Origin: Megaustenia siamemsis
Lineage: Eukaryota; Mollusca; Gastropoda; Stylommatophora; Ariophantidae
Direction of reading: 5' to 3'
Assembly: GCA_032433765.1 (NCBI GenBank)
Contig: JAVIAB010000051.1
Coordinates: forward strand, 78,360,244-78,424,243
Length of the DNA: 64,000 bases
This document shows positions 35,510-48,545 of the stretch, in pieces (within the stretch, counting starts at the first letter, position 1; each line of letters begins with the position of its first letter). Both the position numbers and the translations under genes were made by a program. The notes beneath the pieces are model-generated. The model did not search any database, had not been told where the DNA came from, and worked only from the letters and a program-made list of their open reading frames with translations.

Positions 35510-36806
35510 CAACATCTAGGCGCGACCCACACAATGAACCGACTTCTGTTCAAGGCGCGACCCACACAATGAACCGACTTTTGTTCAAGGCGCGACCCAC
35601 ACAATGAACCGACTTCTATTCAAGGCGCGACCCACACAATGAACCGACTTTTGTTCAAGACGTGACCCATACGATGAACCGACTTCTGTTCAAGACGTGA
35701 CACACACAATGAACCGACTTCTGTTCAAGCGTTTCCCAAACAATGAACCGACTTCTGTTCAAGACGTGACCCAAACAATGAACCGACTTCTGTTCAAGCA
35801 CGATCCTAACAATGAACCGACTTCTGTTCAAGGCGCGACCCACGCAATGAACTGACATCTGTTCAAGCACGATCCTAACAATGAATCGACTTCTGTTCAA
35901 GGCGCGACCCACACAATGAACCGACTTCTGTTCAAGGCACGAAATCCACAATGAACCGACCTCTGTTCAAGGCACGACCTACACAATGAACCGACTTTTG
36001 TTCAAGACGTGACCCATACGATGAACCGACTTCTGTTCAAGACGTGACACACACAATGAACCGACTTCTGTTCAAGCGTTTCCCAAACAATGAACCGACT
36101 TCTGTTCAAGACGTGACCCAAACAATGAACCGACTTCTGTTCAAGCACGATCCTAACAATGAACCGACTTCTGTTCAAGGCGCGACCCACGCAATGAACT
36201 AACATCTGTTCAAGCACGATCCTAACAATGAATCGACTTCTGTTCAAGGCGCGACCCACACAATGAACCGACTTCTGTTCAAGGCACGAAATACACAATG
36301 AACCGACTTCTGTTCAAGGCACGACCTACACAATGAACCGACTTCTGTTCAAAGCACGACCTACACAATGAACCGACTTCTGTTCAAAGCACGACCTACA
36401 CAATGAACCGACTTCTGTTCAAAGCACGACCTACACAATGAACCGACTTCTGTTCACGGCACGACCTACACAATGAACCGACTTCTGTTCAAAGCACGAC
36501 CTACACAATGAACCGACTTCTGTTCACGGCACGACCTACACAATGAACCGACTTCTGTTCACGGCACGACCTACACAATGAACCGACTTCTGTTCAAAGC
36601 ACGACCTACACAATGAACCGACTTCTGTTCACAGCACGACCTACACAATGAACCGACTTCTGTTCACAGCACGACCTACACAATGAACCGACTTCTGTTC
36701 AAAGCACGACCTACACAATGAACCGACTTCTGTTCAAAGCACGACCTACACAATGAACCGACTTCTGTTCAAGGCACGACCTACACAATGAACCGACTTC
36801 TGTTCA
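35510..36806. repeat. 35-bp minisatellite, about 37 copies
   Basis: Units contain CAATGAACCGACTTCTGTTC followed by AAGGCACGACCTACA variants. The left part holds an internal duplication of about 347 bp: the order of variants at about 35655-35950 recurs at about 36002-36298. The right part is homogeneous. The 98-codon minus-strand frames are artefacts of the repeat. Confidence 0.96.
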
Positions 36807-37375
36807 CATCAAAATATCTTTATTGATGTTAAAATTATTGATGAAACTCAGGGTTCGTTATCGAGTGAGACTGCCTTTATTTTAAAATTCTTGATGTAAA
36901 ATGGCAATCCGGGGCGTCATAGACACCTTCAGATTTTGTGGATATATTTCAGTAAGTCGTTGAACAAATCCGGAATTAGGTTTGACACACATTAGGTACG
37001 ACTTCAAATGTGTGGTCTCAGTTTCATTCAATCAAATTAATATCGATCTATTTCAACCGTTCCCGGGGGAAAACAGTTTGAAAACATTCACTCAGTATGA
37101 GAATCACAACCATAACTGAAAAACTAGAAAAGAAAAGAACTCGATAACTGGAGTAGGGCAGACGCTTCAGTTTTGTTGTAATACCGCTTAAATAGGAGCA
37201 GCAACTGTGACTACAAGTATTTGTTGCCTTGTAGCTACGAGTATCAAGGAATAATTAATTAAATAAGAGCTGAAGACGTGTGCATTAGACCACAAGGTGC
37301 AAGCCACGGTGCAATACAATCAGAAAAAGAACGAAGAGGAAGAATAATCATTCCGCCTATGAATTTTTCTATTCA
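36807..37375. other. unassigned stretch
   Basis: Nothing recognised. Composition is typical of the non-repetitive background. Confidence 0.3.
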
Positions 37376-37384
37376 TGAAAAAAT

Positions 37385-37615
37385 ATTTAGGGTTTTTATC
37401 CCGTTTCTGAGGTTGCCATGGGGACTTATAAGACTGAAGAATAAAGAACACTTGTTCAGTGCAGTCGCTGCGAGGAGTTCAGGTCTGAGTTTTTATTTCA
37501 CCTCCGAAAAAAAAAAAAAACATTTGGCCTTACCGGGTTTCAAACCCGCATTTTCTGGTTTGGAGCGCGACGAATTACCAATTCAGCCTCCAAGCTCTCC
37601 TTCCCACTATCCATT
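37385..37615 (-). mobile_element. tRNA-head SINE-like element with poly-T/A
   Basis: On the minus strand: GGAGGCTGAATTGGTAATTC (A-box region), then GCGGGTTTGAAACCCGG (B box), then a T-rich run and about 130 bp of body. No target-site duplication was identified with confidence. Confidence 0.6.
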
Positions 37616-37639
37616 CATTCATAATATTGTATATGTTTG

Positions 37640-38412
37640 ATATTGCCACAATTAATTACACGGACCATCTCATTACCTGCTGATTTATCTGTAAAAACAC
37701 AAACATTAAGTTATTTGTTGTTGGAATGCGGTCCTAAAAATACCGCGTGCTGCATGATCGAGAGATGGACGAACATATACTGTCTGTGAAAGCTGAGCTC
37801 TACAAATGTAGCCATCACTTCTGGAATTAGAATTCGTTTTTAATAATTAATGAATATAGGACCCAATGCAGGATTGGCATTGCTCGTGATTGTTTCCGAT
37901 TTATTTATGCTTACCCTATATTTCTATTGTTGTTGTACCTACCGTTATTGCAGACATCTCGAAATAGATGCACACAGGCAGGTGGGATGAGTTGAGTTAG
38001 AGATATGAAGAAGATGGTAGGTTTGTGAAAGGACAAATGAACAAAGAAATGAGTGAAGTACTTATTGTCGTATTGATGGACTGAATGACGGGTGAACTGT
38101 CATATATATATATACATAAAGCCGGGACGGTTTTCTGAAACTTTAACGACATTATAACTTTAGAGCTCCAGATATCTTTTGTAAATAGTTGAAAACTACA
38201 TCTACTGTGTGTATTTACATGTTATGGTTGTTGACACGGATTATACAAGTATTAGCGGGTGAAATGCCTTCAACATCTTGATGATTTTATTATTCTGGGT
38301 ACAACGATAGAATTATTGTGATAGTTTTTATTGTAAAAAACAATGTTTGCGTATTTGACCTGTCTGACAGACAAACAGGGACACAAACATATAGAATCTA
38401 TGTAGAGATTAA
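37640..38412. other. unassigned stretch
   Basis: A short TA run lies at about 38102-38114. No gene, SINE or LINE is recognised in this stretch. Confidence 0.3.
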
Positions 38413-38679
38413 TTAATTCTTTCTGTACGTTTCGCCACATTGTGCGTCACTCTCAATTTGATTAGTGTGAACCGTCATCAAACCATATTGTTTTTACATG
38501 TCTTGATTTTGGTATTGGTGAAATCTAATACCTTGTTCAATTATCTAAAAATTCATATACAATATGTTATATGTTAGATAAAGATAAATATATAGATTTA
38601 TTCTTAAAACCATGATCAACTTTGTCTCTGTAATCTCTTCCATTGCATTCATAAAAAGAATCAGTGCGAAAAGAATTAA
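38413..38679 (-). mobile_element. TTAA-flanked MITE with terminal inverted repeats, copy 2
   Basis: 267 bp, reverse orientation relative to 18862-19131. The plus-strand left end is TTAATTCTTTCTGTACG. The right end is CAGTGCGAAAAGAATTAA. The interior shares GCGTCACTCTCAATTTGATT and the ATCAAACCATATTGTTTTTACATG block with copy 1. Both termini begin with TTAA. Confidence 0.82.
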
Positions 38680-38743
38680 TCTAAAAAAAATCCGCCAGTT
38701 TTAGACGCTTGCAATCAAGGAGAATTAAACAGACATGCAAACA

Positions 38744-38747
<4 letters not shown>

Positions 38748-38805
<58 letters not shown>
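38748..38805. repeat. AT dinucleotide microsatellite
   Basis: About 28 TA units. The following 240 bp to 39050 has no recognised feature. Confidence 0.97.
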
Positions 38806-38807
<2 letters not shown>

Positions 38808-39059
38808 GCTGCTTGCGGCTACTAAATAAACTACAGAAATTTACGGCATGCAGTGATTAAACTACAAAAGTGCATAAATTATAACAGGCGGTAAAAGAAA
38901 ACAAGGGAGGTTTAAAGGAACTGTATGAAACAACGAACAGAGAAGACTCAACAAAGTGCTCGAGAATTAAGCACGACTTAACAGGAACTTGCAATGAATT
39001 GCCAGACATTGAGGCTTATCATTTGTCTTCTACGTGTTGACTTCTATCTTAAAGGAACC

Positions 39060-42000
39060 AATCAACAAGCCAAACAACTAATTTATTACCCAATAAACCA
39101 ACCAACCATCCAGACAGCCAACCAACAAGACAGCCAACCAACCAGACAGCCAACCAACCAGACAAAACCACCAACCAGACAATCAACCAACCAGACAATC
39201 AACCAAACAGACAACCAACCAGACAACCAAACAGACAAACAACCAGACAACCAACCAGAGAACCAACCAGACAAATAATCAACCAACCACATAACCAACC
39301 AGCCAGACAGAACCAATCAATCAACCAACTCGTCAAACAACCAACCAGACAGCCAACCAAACAACCAACCCCACGAACAACCAGCCAACCAACCAGACAA
39401 ACAATCAAAATCAACGAACTAGACAAGCAACCAGCTAGACACATAACCAACAAACCAGACAAATAACCAATCAAATAAACAACCAACCATATAAACCACT
39501 AATCAGACAAAAAACCAACCAGACAAACAACAAACCAGACAAACAACCAGACAAATAACAAACCAGACAAGCAACCAGATAAACAACAAACCAGACAAGC
39601 AACCAGACAAACAACAAACCAGACAAACCAGACAAACAACAAACCAGACAAGCAACCAGACAAACAACAAACAAGACAAACAACAAACCAGACAAACAAC
39701 AAACCAGACAACAAAACAACCAAAGAAACAACCAAACAGATAAACAAAAAAAACCAAACAAACAAACAACCAACCATACAAACAAAACACCAGACACACA
39801 AACAACCAGACAAACAAACAACCAAGCAGACAATCAACAAACCAGACAATCAACCAACCAGACAAACAAAACACCAGACACACAAACAACCAGACAAACA
39901 ACCAGACAAACAACCAGACAAACAAACAACCAATGAGACAATCAACCACCAGACAATCAACCAACAAGACAACCAACCAGACAAACAACCAGACTACCAA
40001 CAAGAGGACCAACCAGACAAACAACCAACCATACAAACAACCAACATGATAAACAAGTAATCAGACAAACAGCCAACCAGACAAGCAACCAACCAAACAA
40101 ACAACCAGCCAACCAGATAAACAACCAACCAACCAGATAAGCAACCAACCAACCAAAGAAAGAACAAACAGACAAACAACCAGCCAACCAGATAAACAAC
40201 CAACCAACCAGATGAACAACTAACCAACCAAAGAAACAACAAACAGACAAATAACCAACCAACCATATAAACAATCAACCAGCCAACCAACTAACCACTC
40301 AACCAAACAACCAGATAAACAACCAACCAGACAAAGAACGAAAAACACCCAACCAGAAAAACAACCAACTAACCAGACAAAAACAAACCAACCAACCAGA
40401 TAAACAAACACCCAACCAGACAAACAACCAACCAATCAGATAAACAACCAACCAACCAACCAGACAAATAACCAAGTAACCAACCAGAAAAACAACCAGC
40501 TGTCCAGACAAACAAACAACCAGCCAACCAGAAAAGCAAGCAACCAACCAACCAAACAAGCAAACAAACAACCAGATAACCAACAAACCAGACAACCAAC
40601 CAGACAATGAACCAACTAATCAATGAAACAACCAACAGACAAAAAACCAAATAACCAGATAAACAATCAACCAACCAGATAAACAACCAACCAGACAAAG
40701 AACAAAAAACACCCAACAAGACAAACAGCCAACCAGGCAAACAACCAACAAGATAAACACCCAACCAACCAGACAAACAACCAAGAAACCAGACAAACAA
40801 CAAACCAACCAACCAGACAAACAACAAACCAACCAGACAAACAACATGCCAATCAGACAAACAACCAACAAACCAGACAAACAAACAACCAACAAGATAA
40901 ACAACCAACTAACTAGACAAACACCCAACCAAACAGACAAACAATAAACCAACCAACCAGACAAACAACAAACCAACCAACCAGACAAACAACAAACTAT
41001 CCAGAAAAACAACCAACTATCCAGACAAAGAAACAACAATTCAATCAACCAACCCGACAAACAACCAACCAACCAGATAGACAACGAACTAACCAACCAA
41101 CAAACCAAACTTATAACCAGGTAAATATTCAACCAACCAGACAAACAAACAACTGACCAACCAAACAAACAAACAACCAGATAATCAACCAACCAGACAA
41201 ACAACGAGCCAACCAGACAGACAACAAATTAACCAACCAACAAACCAGACTGGTGACCAGAAACATATCCAAACAAGTAACCAACCATCCAGACAAACAA
41301 AAAAAAACGACCAACCAAACAAACAACCGACCAACCAGACAACCAACTAACCAGACAAACTACCAACCAACCAGATAAACAACCAACCAACCAACCAACC
41401 AGACAAACAACCAACTATCCAACCAAACAAGCAAACAACCAGATAATCAACCAACCAGACAAACAACGAGCCAACCAGACAGACAACCAATTAACCAATC
41501 AACAAATCAGACTGGTGACCAGACAAATATCCAACCAACCAACCATCCAGACAAACAAAAAAGCCGACCAACCAAACAAACAACCGACCAATCAGACAAC
41601 CAACCAACCAACTAACCAACCAACTAACCAGACAACCAACCAACCAACTAACCAGACAAACTACCAACCAACCAGATAAACAACCAACCAGAAAAACAAC
41701 CAACTATCCAGATAAACAAACAACGGACTAAACCAGACAAACAACCAACTAACCAACCAAACAAGCAAACAAACAACCAGATAACCAACAAACTAGACAA
41801 CCAACCAGCCAATCAACCAACCAACCAATCAAAGAAACAACCAAGAGACAAAAAACCAAATAATCATATAAACAACCAACCAACCAGATAAACAACCAAC
41901 CAGACAAACAACAAAAAACCCTACCAGACAAACAACCAATAAGACAAACACCCAAACAACCAGACAAACAACCAACCAACCAGATAAGCAACAAAGCAAC

Positions 42001-42968
42001 CAACCAGACAAACAACCAAGCAACCAACCAGACGAACAACCAAGCAACCAACCATACAAACAACCAACCAACCAGATAAACAACCAACCAGACAAACAAC
42101 AAAAACACCCTACCAGATAAACAGCCAACCAGACAACCAACCAACAAGATAAACACCCAACCAACCAGACAAACAACCAACCAACCAGACAAACACCAAC
42201 CAACCAGACAAACAACAAACCAACCAGACAAACAACCAACCAACCAGACAAAAAATAAATCAGCCAGACAAACAACCAACCAACCAGATAAACAACCAAC
42301 CAATCAGACAAAAAATAAATCAAGCAGACAAACAAACAAGCAACCAACCAGACAAACAACCAACTATTCAGAAAAACAACCAACTATCCAGACAAAGAAA
42401 TAACCAACCAACCAACCAGACAAACAACCAACCAACCAGACAGACAAACAACTAACCAACCAACAAACCAGACTGGTAACCAGATAAATATTCAACCAAC
42501 GAACCAACGAACCAACCAGACAAACAAACAACTGACCAACCAAACAATCAACCAAACAACCAGATAATCAACCAACCAGACAAACAACGAACCAACCAGA
42601 CAGACAACCAAATTAACCAACCAACAAACCAGACTGGTTACCAGACAAATATCCAACAAACAAACCAACCATCCAGACAAACAAACAAAACCGACCAACC
42701 AAACAAACAACCGACCAACCAGACAACCAACCAACCAACCAGACAAACAACCGACCAACCAGACAACCAACCAACCAGACAAACAACGAACCAACCAGAC
42801 AGACAACCAAATGAACCAACCAACAATCCAGACTGGTGACCAGACAAATATCCAACCAACAAACCAACCATCCAGACAAACAAAAAAAACCGACCAACCA
42901 AACAAACAAACAACCGACCGACCAACCAGACAACCAACCAACCAGACAAACAACCGACCAACCAGACA
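39060..42968. repeat. 3.9-kb A/C-rich tetranucleotide-type satellite
   Basis: A degenerate array in steps of four (AACC, AGAC, AAAC, AACA, AACC). The plus strand is almost devoid of T and has G only in AGAC-like steps. A longer sub-motif with ACTGGTGACCAGACAAATAT recurs at about 41250, 41510, 42470, 42631 and 42829. Leu/Val/Trp/Gly/Cys-rich open frames on the minus strand look membrane-like but are only the translation of TTGG/TTTG/GTCT steps. The array ends abruptly inside a LINE at 42968. Confidence 0.96.
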
Positions 42969-45005
42969 AATGTTTTGTTGATGTCTTTTTCTTTGTTGTT
43001 ACCATTACTTCTGTCTTTATGCTATTATGGCTGAGTCCTTTATTTTTGGTTTCTTTCACTATAATGTCTAACATTTCTTGTAACTCATTTACACTCTTAG
43101 CGATTAAGACCGTATCATCAGCATACCTTAGACTATTTATGTTATGACCTCTGATTGTTATTCCAGGTTAGCCCTTTATGGATCTTAAAATAATCTCACT
43201 ATAAATATTAAACAAATCTGGTGACAGCACACAACCTTGTATAACACCCTGTTTTATTTGTTGAAACATTCCCAGTTGGTTTCCAGTTCTTATGGCCGCT
43301 GTTTGTTGCCAGTACATGTTCTTTATTATTCTTAGATCTTTGCTGTCTACGTTTATGCTTTCCAAAATTTTGATTATTTCTTGGTGCTTTATATTGCCAA
43401 ATGCTTTGGTACAATCTATGAAACATAGGTATAGATCTGTTTCCACCTCTATGGCTCTTTCTAAAGATCTTATGATGTATATGACATTGCTTGTTCCTTT
43501 ATCTCTAACAAAACCACACTGTTCATCACTAATCTCTGGACTGATTTTGTTTTACACTCTTCGCATGATGATTCTTAGGAATATCTTAGTCATGTGACTC
43601 ATAAGGCTTATTGTGCAATGATCATCGCATTCAATCGCACCCGATTTCTTTGGTAGGGCTATGAATATTGATTTGAGCATGTCGTCTGGTATATATCCGC
43701 TGTTGTAGATATTATACAATATTTTTGTTATTATTTCTATTCCAAAATCACCCATGGCTTCAATCTCTTCTTTAGTTATATTATCTGGTCCAGGAGCTTT
43801 GACTGCTTTCATATTGCGCAAGGCGTCTTCCACTTTTTCTCTGAGAATTTCTGGTCCTTCTCCATTATCCTTAATATTTACTTCTGATCGTTCATCATTA
43901 TAAAGATCTTTAATGTATTCTGTCCATCGTTCCCTTATGTTTTCTTTGAACAATCAACAGTTCTCCTTTCTTTGATCTTAAACACCCAGTTTTTGATTGT
44001 GTTTTTCTTCTGGTTAATTCTTCAATTTGTTTGTATATAGCTTTAGCATCACCTTTTTGTTGCATTTCAATCTCTTTGCATCTCTCTTTTAGCCATGCTT
44101 CTTTTGCTTCATTGCATTTTATTACAATTTCTTTTTTTAATCCCTTATACTCATCTTTATTTTCTTTATTTCTTCTTCTTGTATCGATTAGCTGCAAAAT
44201 GTCATCCATTTCTTTCTTGAATTTGTCCTCACTGGTGGTATGAACTCTTTTGATGTTTGTTACATTGATTCTTTTAGCATTTCCCACTGTTCATCAATGC
44301 TTTATACAATCTCTATTGCATTGTACCGGTTCTGAATTGTGATTTTATATTTGTCTTGCAGCTTCTTGTCTGATTTTAGTAAATCTAAATTTAACTTGAT
44401 GTTAATTGAGGCTCGTTTTGTTGTTTTTAAATTTACTCTAAGCTTTCCCACAACTGGTACATTGTCACTATTACAATCTGCCCCTGGTCTAGTTTTCACA
44501 CACACCAGACTGTTTCTAAATCTATTGTTTATCATTATGTAATCAATTTGATTACTTGCGTTGTCTCCTGGGCTTTTCCATGTCCACAGACGTCTTGGAT
44601 GTTGCTTAAACCAGGTGTTTCCTATCATCATGTTTGTTCTTGCCCAGTCAATAATTTTGTCACCTCTTTCATTCCTCTCCCCTAAGTCACAGTGACCAAC
44701 TACTTCCTCAACTCTTTCCTTTCCTACTTTTGCATTAAGATCCCCTAGAACTAGGGTATTTTCATGTGGTTTGCATTCACGAAGTGCCTCATTTAACTCG
44801 TCGTAAAATGTATCAATTGTTTCCTCTAGACTGTCTGCTATTGGTGCATAAACTTGTATAAGATTTATGTCTATTGGCCTTCCATTCAATCTCACTAAAA
44901 GGACTGTCAGATATTGGGTAAAAGCCTTTCACTGTTCTTGCTCTTTCTGCATTCAAGATGATACCTACTCCTCTTTTATGTTCAGTACCTCCAGAATAAA
45001 TTATT
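42969..45005 (-). mobile_element. long degenerate RTE-like LINE, family B type (endonuclease and RT), 3' end lost
   Basis: Minus strand, in order from 45005: SGGTEHKRGVGIILNAERAR; LNGRPIDINLIQVYAPIADS; LVLGDLNAKVGKERVEEVVG; WTWKSPGDNASNQIDYIMIN; GADCNSDNVPVVGKL. These are APE-type endonuclease motifs. Then come a lysine/glutamate-rich linker, [73 protein letters not shown] and DIIVKETKNKGLSHNSIKTE. At least four frame changes are present. The catalytic SDH of the endonuclease reads SDN, and the F-x-D block is altered (KAFGN). It stops at the A/C satellite, so its 3' end is missing. Confidence 0.9.
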
Positions 45006-45122
45006 TTATTTTATTTATTATATTAATTATTATTTATTTTTTGTTTTTATTTTATTTAGTTGCCGATATCTATTAAAAAAAAAAGAACGTCACATATTAT
45101 TACAATTTCTATTAAATAAACA

Positions 45123-45373
45123 GGGTGCTGCGATAGCTCAGTGGTTAGTGAACTGGGCTACAAAGGACAAGAGGTAGGGTTCAATCCCAACCGACGGCAC
45201 CCGTTCACCCAGCCTTTAATGGGTACGGGATTTTTTTCTGGGCAAGTAAAGCGGCACGGGCGTAATACCGACCACATTACCCAAAAAATCATGTGCCGAA
45301 GGTCTGTAAAATTTAAGGTCACTAACACCATATTCCCTATACGCCACTTGACGTGATGGGGGATTTTTTTACT
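45123..45373 (+). mobile_element. tRNA-derived SINE, family II
   Basis: Head GCGATAGCTCAGTGGTTAG, B box GGGTTCAATCCCAACC, body with GTAAAGCGGCACGGGCG and ATACGCCACTTGACGTGATG. TATTAAATAAACA lies at 45110-45122 and again at 45374-45386. This is either a target-site duplication or two phases of the minisatellite it sits in. Confidence 0.9.
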
Positions 45374-45441
45374 TATTAAATAAACAACAGAAAACCACCA
45401 CATATTACATATATATAAATATATACATGTATATATATATA

Positions 45442-45476
<35 letters not shown>

Positions 45477-45660
45477 GTTAAATGAACAACAAAAATCCAC
45501 ATATTGTTACATATATATTTATTAAATAAATAACAAAAAGCCACATATTGTTACATATATCTATTAAATAAACAACTAAAATCCACATATTGTTACAGAT
45601 ATCTATTGAATAAACAACAGAAAGCCACACGTTATTACAGATATCTATAAATAAAGTAAA
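45374..45660. repeat. 42-43-bp minisatellite with an embedded AT tract
   Basis: About five units of ATTAAATAAACAACAAAAAG, then CCACATATTGTTACATATATCT. One further diverged unit lies upstream of the SINE at about 45066-45122. A TA/TG microsatellite occupies 45408-45478. Confidence 0.88.
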
Positions 45661-47465
45661 AATAAAAGTTCGCATTACTAACGTAGCTATTAATGGAACA
45701 ATAAAACAATACAACATGTATCAATGACTAAATAAATCAAAATAAAACCATCGGTATTAAGATGCTCGTAACGAGTCAAGATAAAACAGAAAACAGCCAG
45801 AAACACACGGACAGCTAAACAATCAAACTGATTATGCTCATGGCGAATGTCATATTCTACACACACATACACACACACACAGAGGAAAAAAAAGGCATTG
45901 ACATGACGACATTTAATCTCGACGCTTAAAAGAAAACCGAATAACTTCATTATCCCGCCTTTAAGATTCGATTGTTTGCAAACCCCCCTCGCTTTGGTGT
46001 CCTACCAATTCACAATCTTGTTTTCGCTAAACGCAAGGTCCAATTGATGAGGGAATTCTTATTTCTTGGCATATTCTTCATAACCATAGTAATTACGCCA
46101 TATTCTCATTTCTCTTTCTATTCATTCACTGGGTATTCTCATCCCACGTCCCTGCTCTGTTATTTCACCAGATCTTGCATCGGCTCCTCGATTCCAGGCC
46201 CTCGATGCGTTTTAAAATAAATTTACGCATCCGGGAAATGAGAGAGAAAGAGAGAGAGGGAGAGAAAAAAAAGATAACGGCAATGTTGCTCCGCGAAGAT
46301 AGCTGCCAGTCCATCATTCTGGAGTCGAAGAGTTGTGGGCCCTGATTATAGATCTGGTCATCAGAAGTGGACACACAATTAGACGTGATTCATGAGATTT
46401 CCACTCGGTTAATAAGCTTAACTGACTCAAGGATGGGTGGAATCGCTGGATCTTCAGGGCAGTTCAGTAATAAATTACACGTCCCGCGTTGTTCATAGAT
46501 TTAGGAAGGACACGACTTGTGATTACGCATCAGTGATCAGTTCAAAGTCATCTTCATATAGTGGAATTGCTGTTCTGATTTCACTACAGCTAGTACTTCT
46601 CTCGGTTCTCTTTGATTGAAGTCAGTAATGCACTCAGTTCTATTTGACTGAAGTCAGTAATATTATCAGTTCCCTTTGACTGAAGTCAGTAGTTTTCAGA
46701 AATTTTTATTTTAAAATAACCATCTAACATGCATAAACTACAATGACTGTAGCATCATTTATTTGAACACAAGGACATATGTGGCTACTGTGGTCAGCAT
46801 TACATTATGCCGTCTTTATTTTCTATTTAAAGAATCTCCTATACTCATTAAAGGTGCGATGAAAGTAGGATTCAATCAACCGAGAAGATGAATCTGCTTT
46901 CAATCTCAGCTCTTCCGGGGATCTCTGTTGTAAATATTGAACAATAAACATATACATTATTTAGAGGGATAGATAGACAAACTGAGAGATAGACTTTCAG
47001 AAGAACATATCATGTTTAGTGTAGCAGCAATAGATTATTGCTGCCTGGAAAGTGTCTAATGTTATCCAGCACTCGCTGTAATCGCCAGATAATGATGAGC
47101 GAATGAAGAAATGGGAGGGATAATAAGTTTGGTAAGTGTAGCTGCAGAGGCAAAGAAAGAGGAAAAGAGCAAGATTGTGATCATGATGACGATGAAATGC
47201 TTACAATTCAGTTAATTTTAATTTAGTAATTCCACATTTGATTTCTTTATACAGTTGTCTTGTAAACTATGAGTCGTATGTTACCATAAGGAAAGAAGGT
47301 CTTGTATGTACGTTAGATTTTTGTTTCATTGAATATGTTTGCACACCTACTTATCTAACCACCCAATGATCGACAATCTAGCTAGTTCATATGATTTATT
47401 TTCCTTGTCAATAAGTATCCAGAAGACTGTCGTGCCCCAACAGGGTGTAGCCATAACCTCAACCT
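45661..47465. other. unassigned 1.8 kb with minor simple repeats
   Basis: A CA tract at about 45856-45882, a GAGA tract at about 46241-46268, and a threefold repeat of about 33 bp around TTTGACTGAAGTCAGTA at about 46600-46692. No coding exon with convincing splice sites was seen. Confidence 0.35.
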
Positions 47466-47467
47466 TG

Positions 47468-47943
47468 AACCTGTGAACAGGTTCACCTATCTCGGTTTTA
47501 TAATCACAACCAAAATCTCCCGTGAAGAAGAGATAAATTCCCGAATTGGAAAGGCAGCTTGCGCATTTGGTAAACTTAAAGGTACAACATGGGCCAAAAC
47601 TAAAATAATACTCAGGACTTATATTCAAATTTACCTAAGTTGTGCGCTTAGTAAACTTCTATAACTGATCAGAAACTTGGACTACCTATGCAGGCAGAAG
47701 AAAAGTTTGAACAGTTTTCATTTGCGTTGCCTTCGACGAAAGGTTATGAACATCAAATGGCAGGACATAATAACCAACTCTAATGTCTTGCAACGAGCCA
47801 AACTCCCACTCATCATGGCAACACTTAAGAGTCGGAGACTATGATGACTCTGTCATGTAAGAAAAATTGAAAACAATCATATTCGCAAACAAATATTGTA
47901 TGGTGAACTTAGGGACTGAAAGACGTAAAAAGGCAGACCAGTG

Positions 47944-47945
<2 letters not shown>
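47468..47945 (+). mobile_element. LINE C-terminal fragment, distinct family G
   Basis: Plus strand: VNRFTYLGFIITTKISREEE, then INSRIGKAACAFGKLKGTTW, AKTKIILRTYIQIYLSCALS, then in other frames SLHLRCLRRKVMNIKWQD and ILYGELRD. This is the familiar post-RT segment of non-LTR retrotransposons (YLG..I, IN.RIGKA, L..C.L). It lacks the GATGATG tail of the RTE-like families here and runs into an AT microsatellite. Confidence 0.83.

Positions 47946-48008
<63 letters not shown>
47946..48008. repeat. AT microsatellite running into ATC repeat
   Basis: About 31 TA units followed by 12 ATC/CAT units (to about 48036) that form the simple-sequence 3' tail of the adjacent minus-strand LINE. Confidence 0.95.
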
Positions 48009-48037
<29 letters not shown>

Positions 48038-48545
48038 AGTACCAGGCCTAGTGGCGTAGGTGATCATGTCTCTCCACAACTTTTGATCTCGGCAGCTATT
48101 TATCATTTCTGTTGTTGACCTTCTGTCAAGCCATTCTCTTAAGCTGTCTGTTATTTTTTTCTCTTTGCTTCCCTCTATCTCTTCGTCCCTCAATTTTTCT
48201 AGTTGTTACAGTATATGCAAGTTGTTCTCTTCTCATTACATGGTGAAAAAATGATGATTGTCTCTTCCTAACATTGGAAATTTGCTCTCTTTTTGCTTTG
48301 ACCTTTCTCAGAACCTCTTCATTACCCTTCTTAGCTGTCCATGGTATTCTCAACATTCTTTTGTAAAACCACATTTCTACAGACTCTAGTGATTTTCTTG
48401 TCTGTTGTCCTATTGTCCATGATTCGCATCCGTATGTTAAGACTGGCTCTACGTAACATTTAAGAACTCTTTTTCTTGTTTCTATTGTCAAAATTGGATT
48501 GCATAGTACTTTCCTCATTTTTTTGGAAAGCTGCTTTTGCCTGAG
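48009..48545 (-). mobile_element. RTE-like LINE 3' part, family A
   Basis: Minus strand: a 130-residue frame with RKVLCNPILTIETRKRVLKC, YVEPVLTYGCESWTIGQQTR, KSLESVEMWFYKRMLRIPWT, KKGNEEVLRKVKAKREQISN and FFHHVMRREQLAYT. The tail is GGTACTTGATGATGATG extended to about a dozen units. This is the best preserved family A copy here and defines the family's 3' end. Confidence 0.92.

Noticed and set aside
35655..36298. Two 98-codon paralogous genes on the minus strand
   Set aside because: Both are the same duplicated block of a 35-bp minisatellite.
39086..42953. Leu/Val/Trp/Cys-rich minus-strand frames as membrane proteins
   Set aside because: These peptides follow from TTGG/TTTG/GTCT steps of the A/C array. 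Many overlapping frames are open at once.
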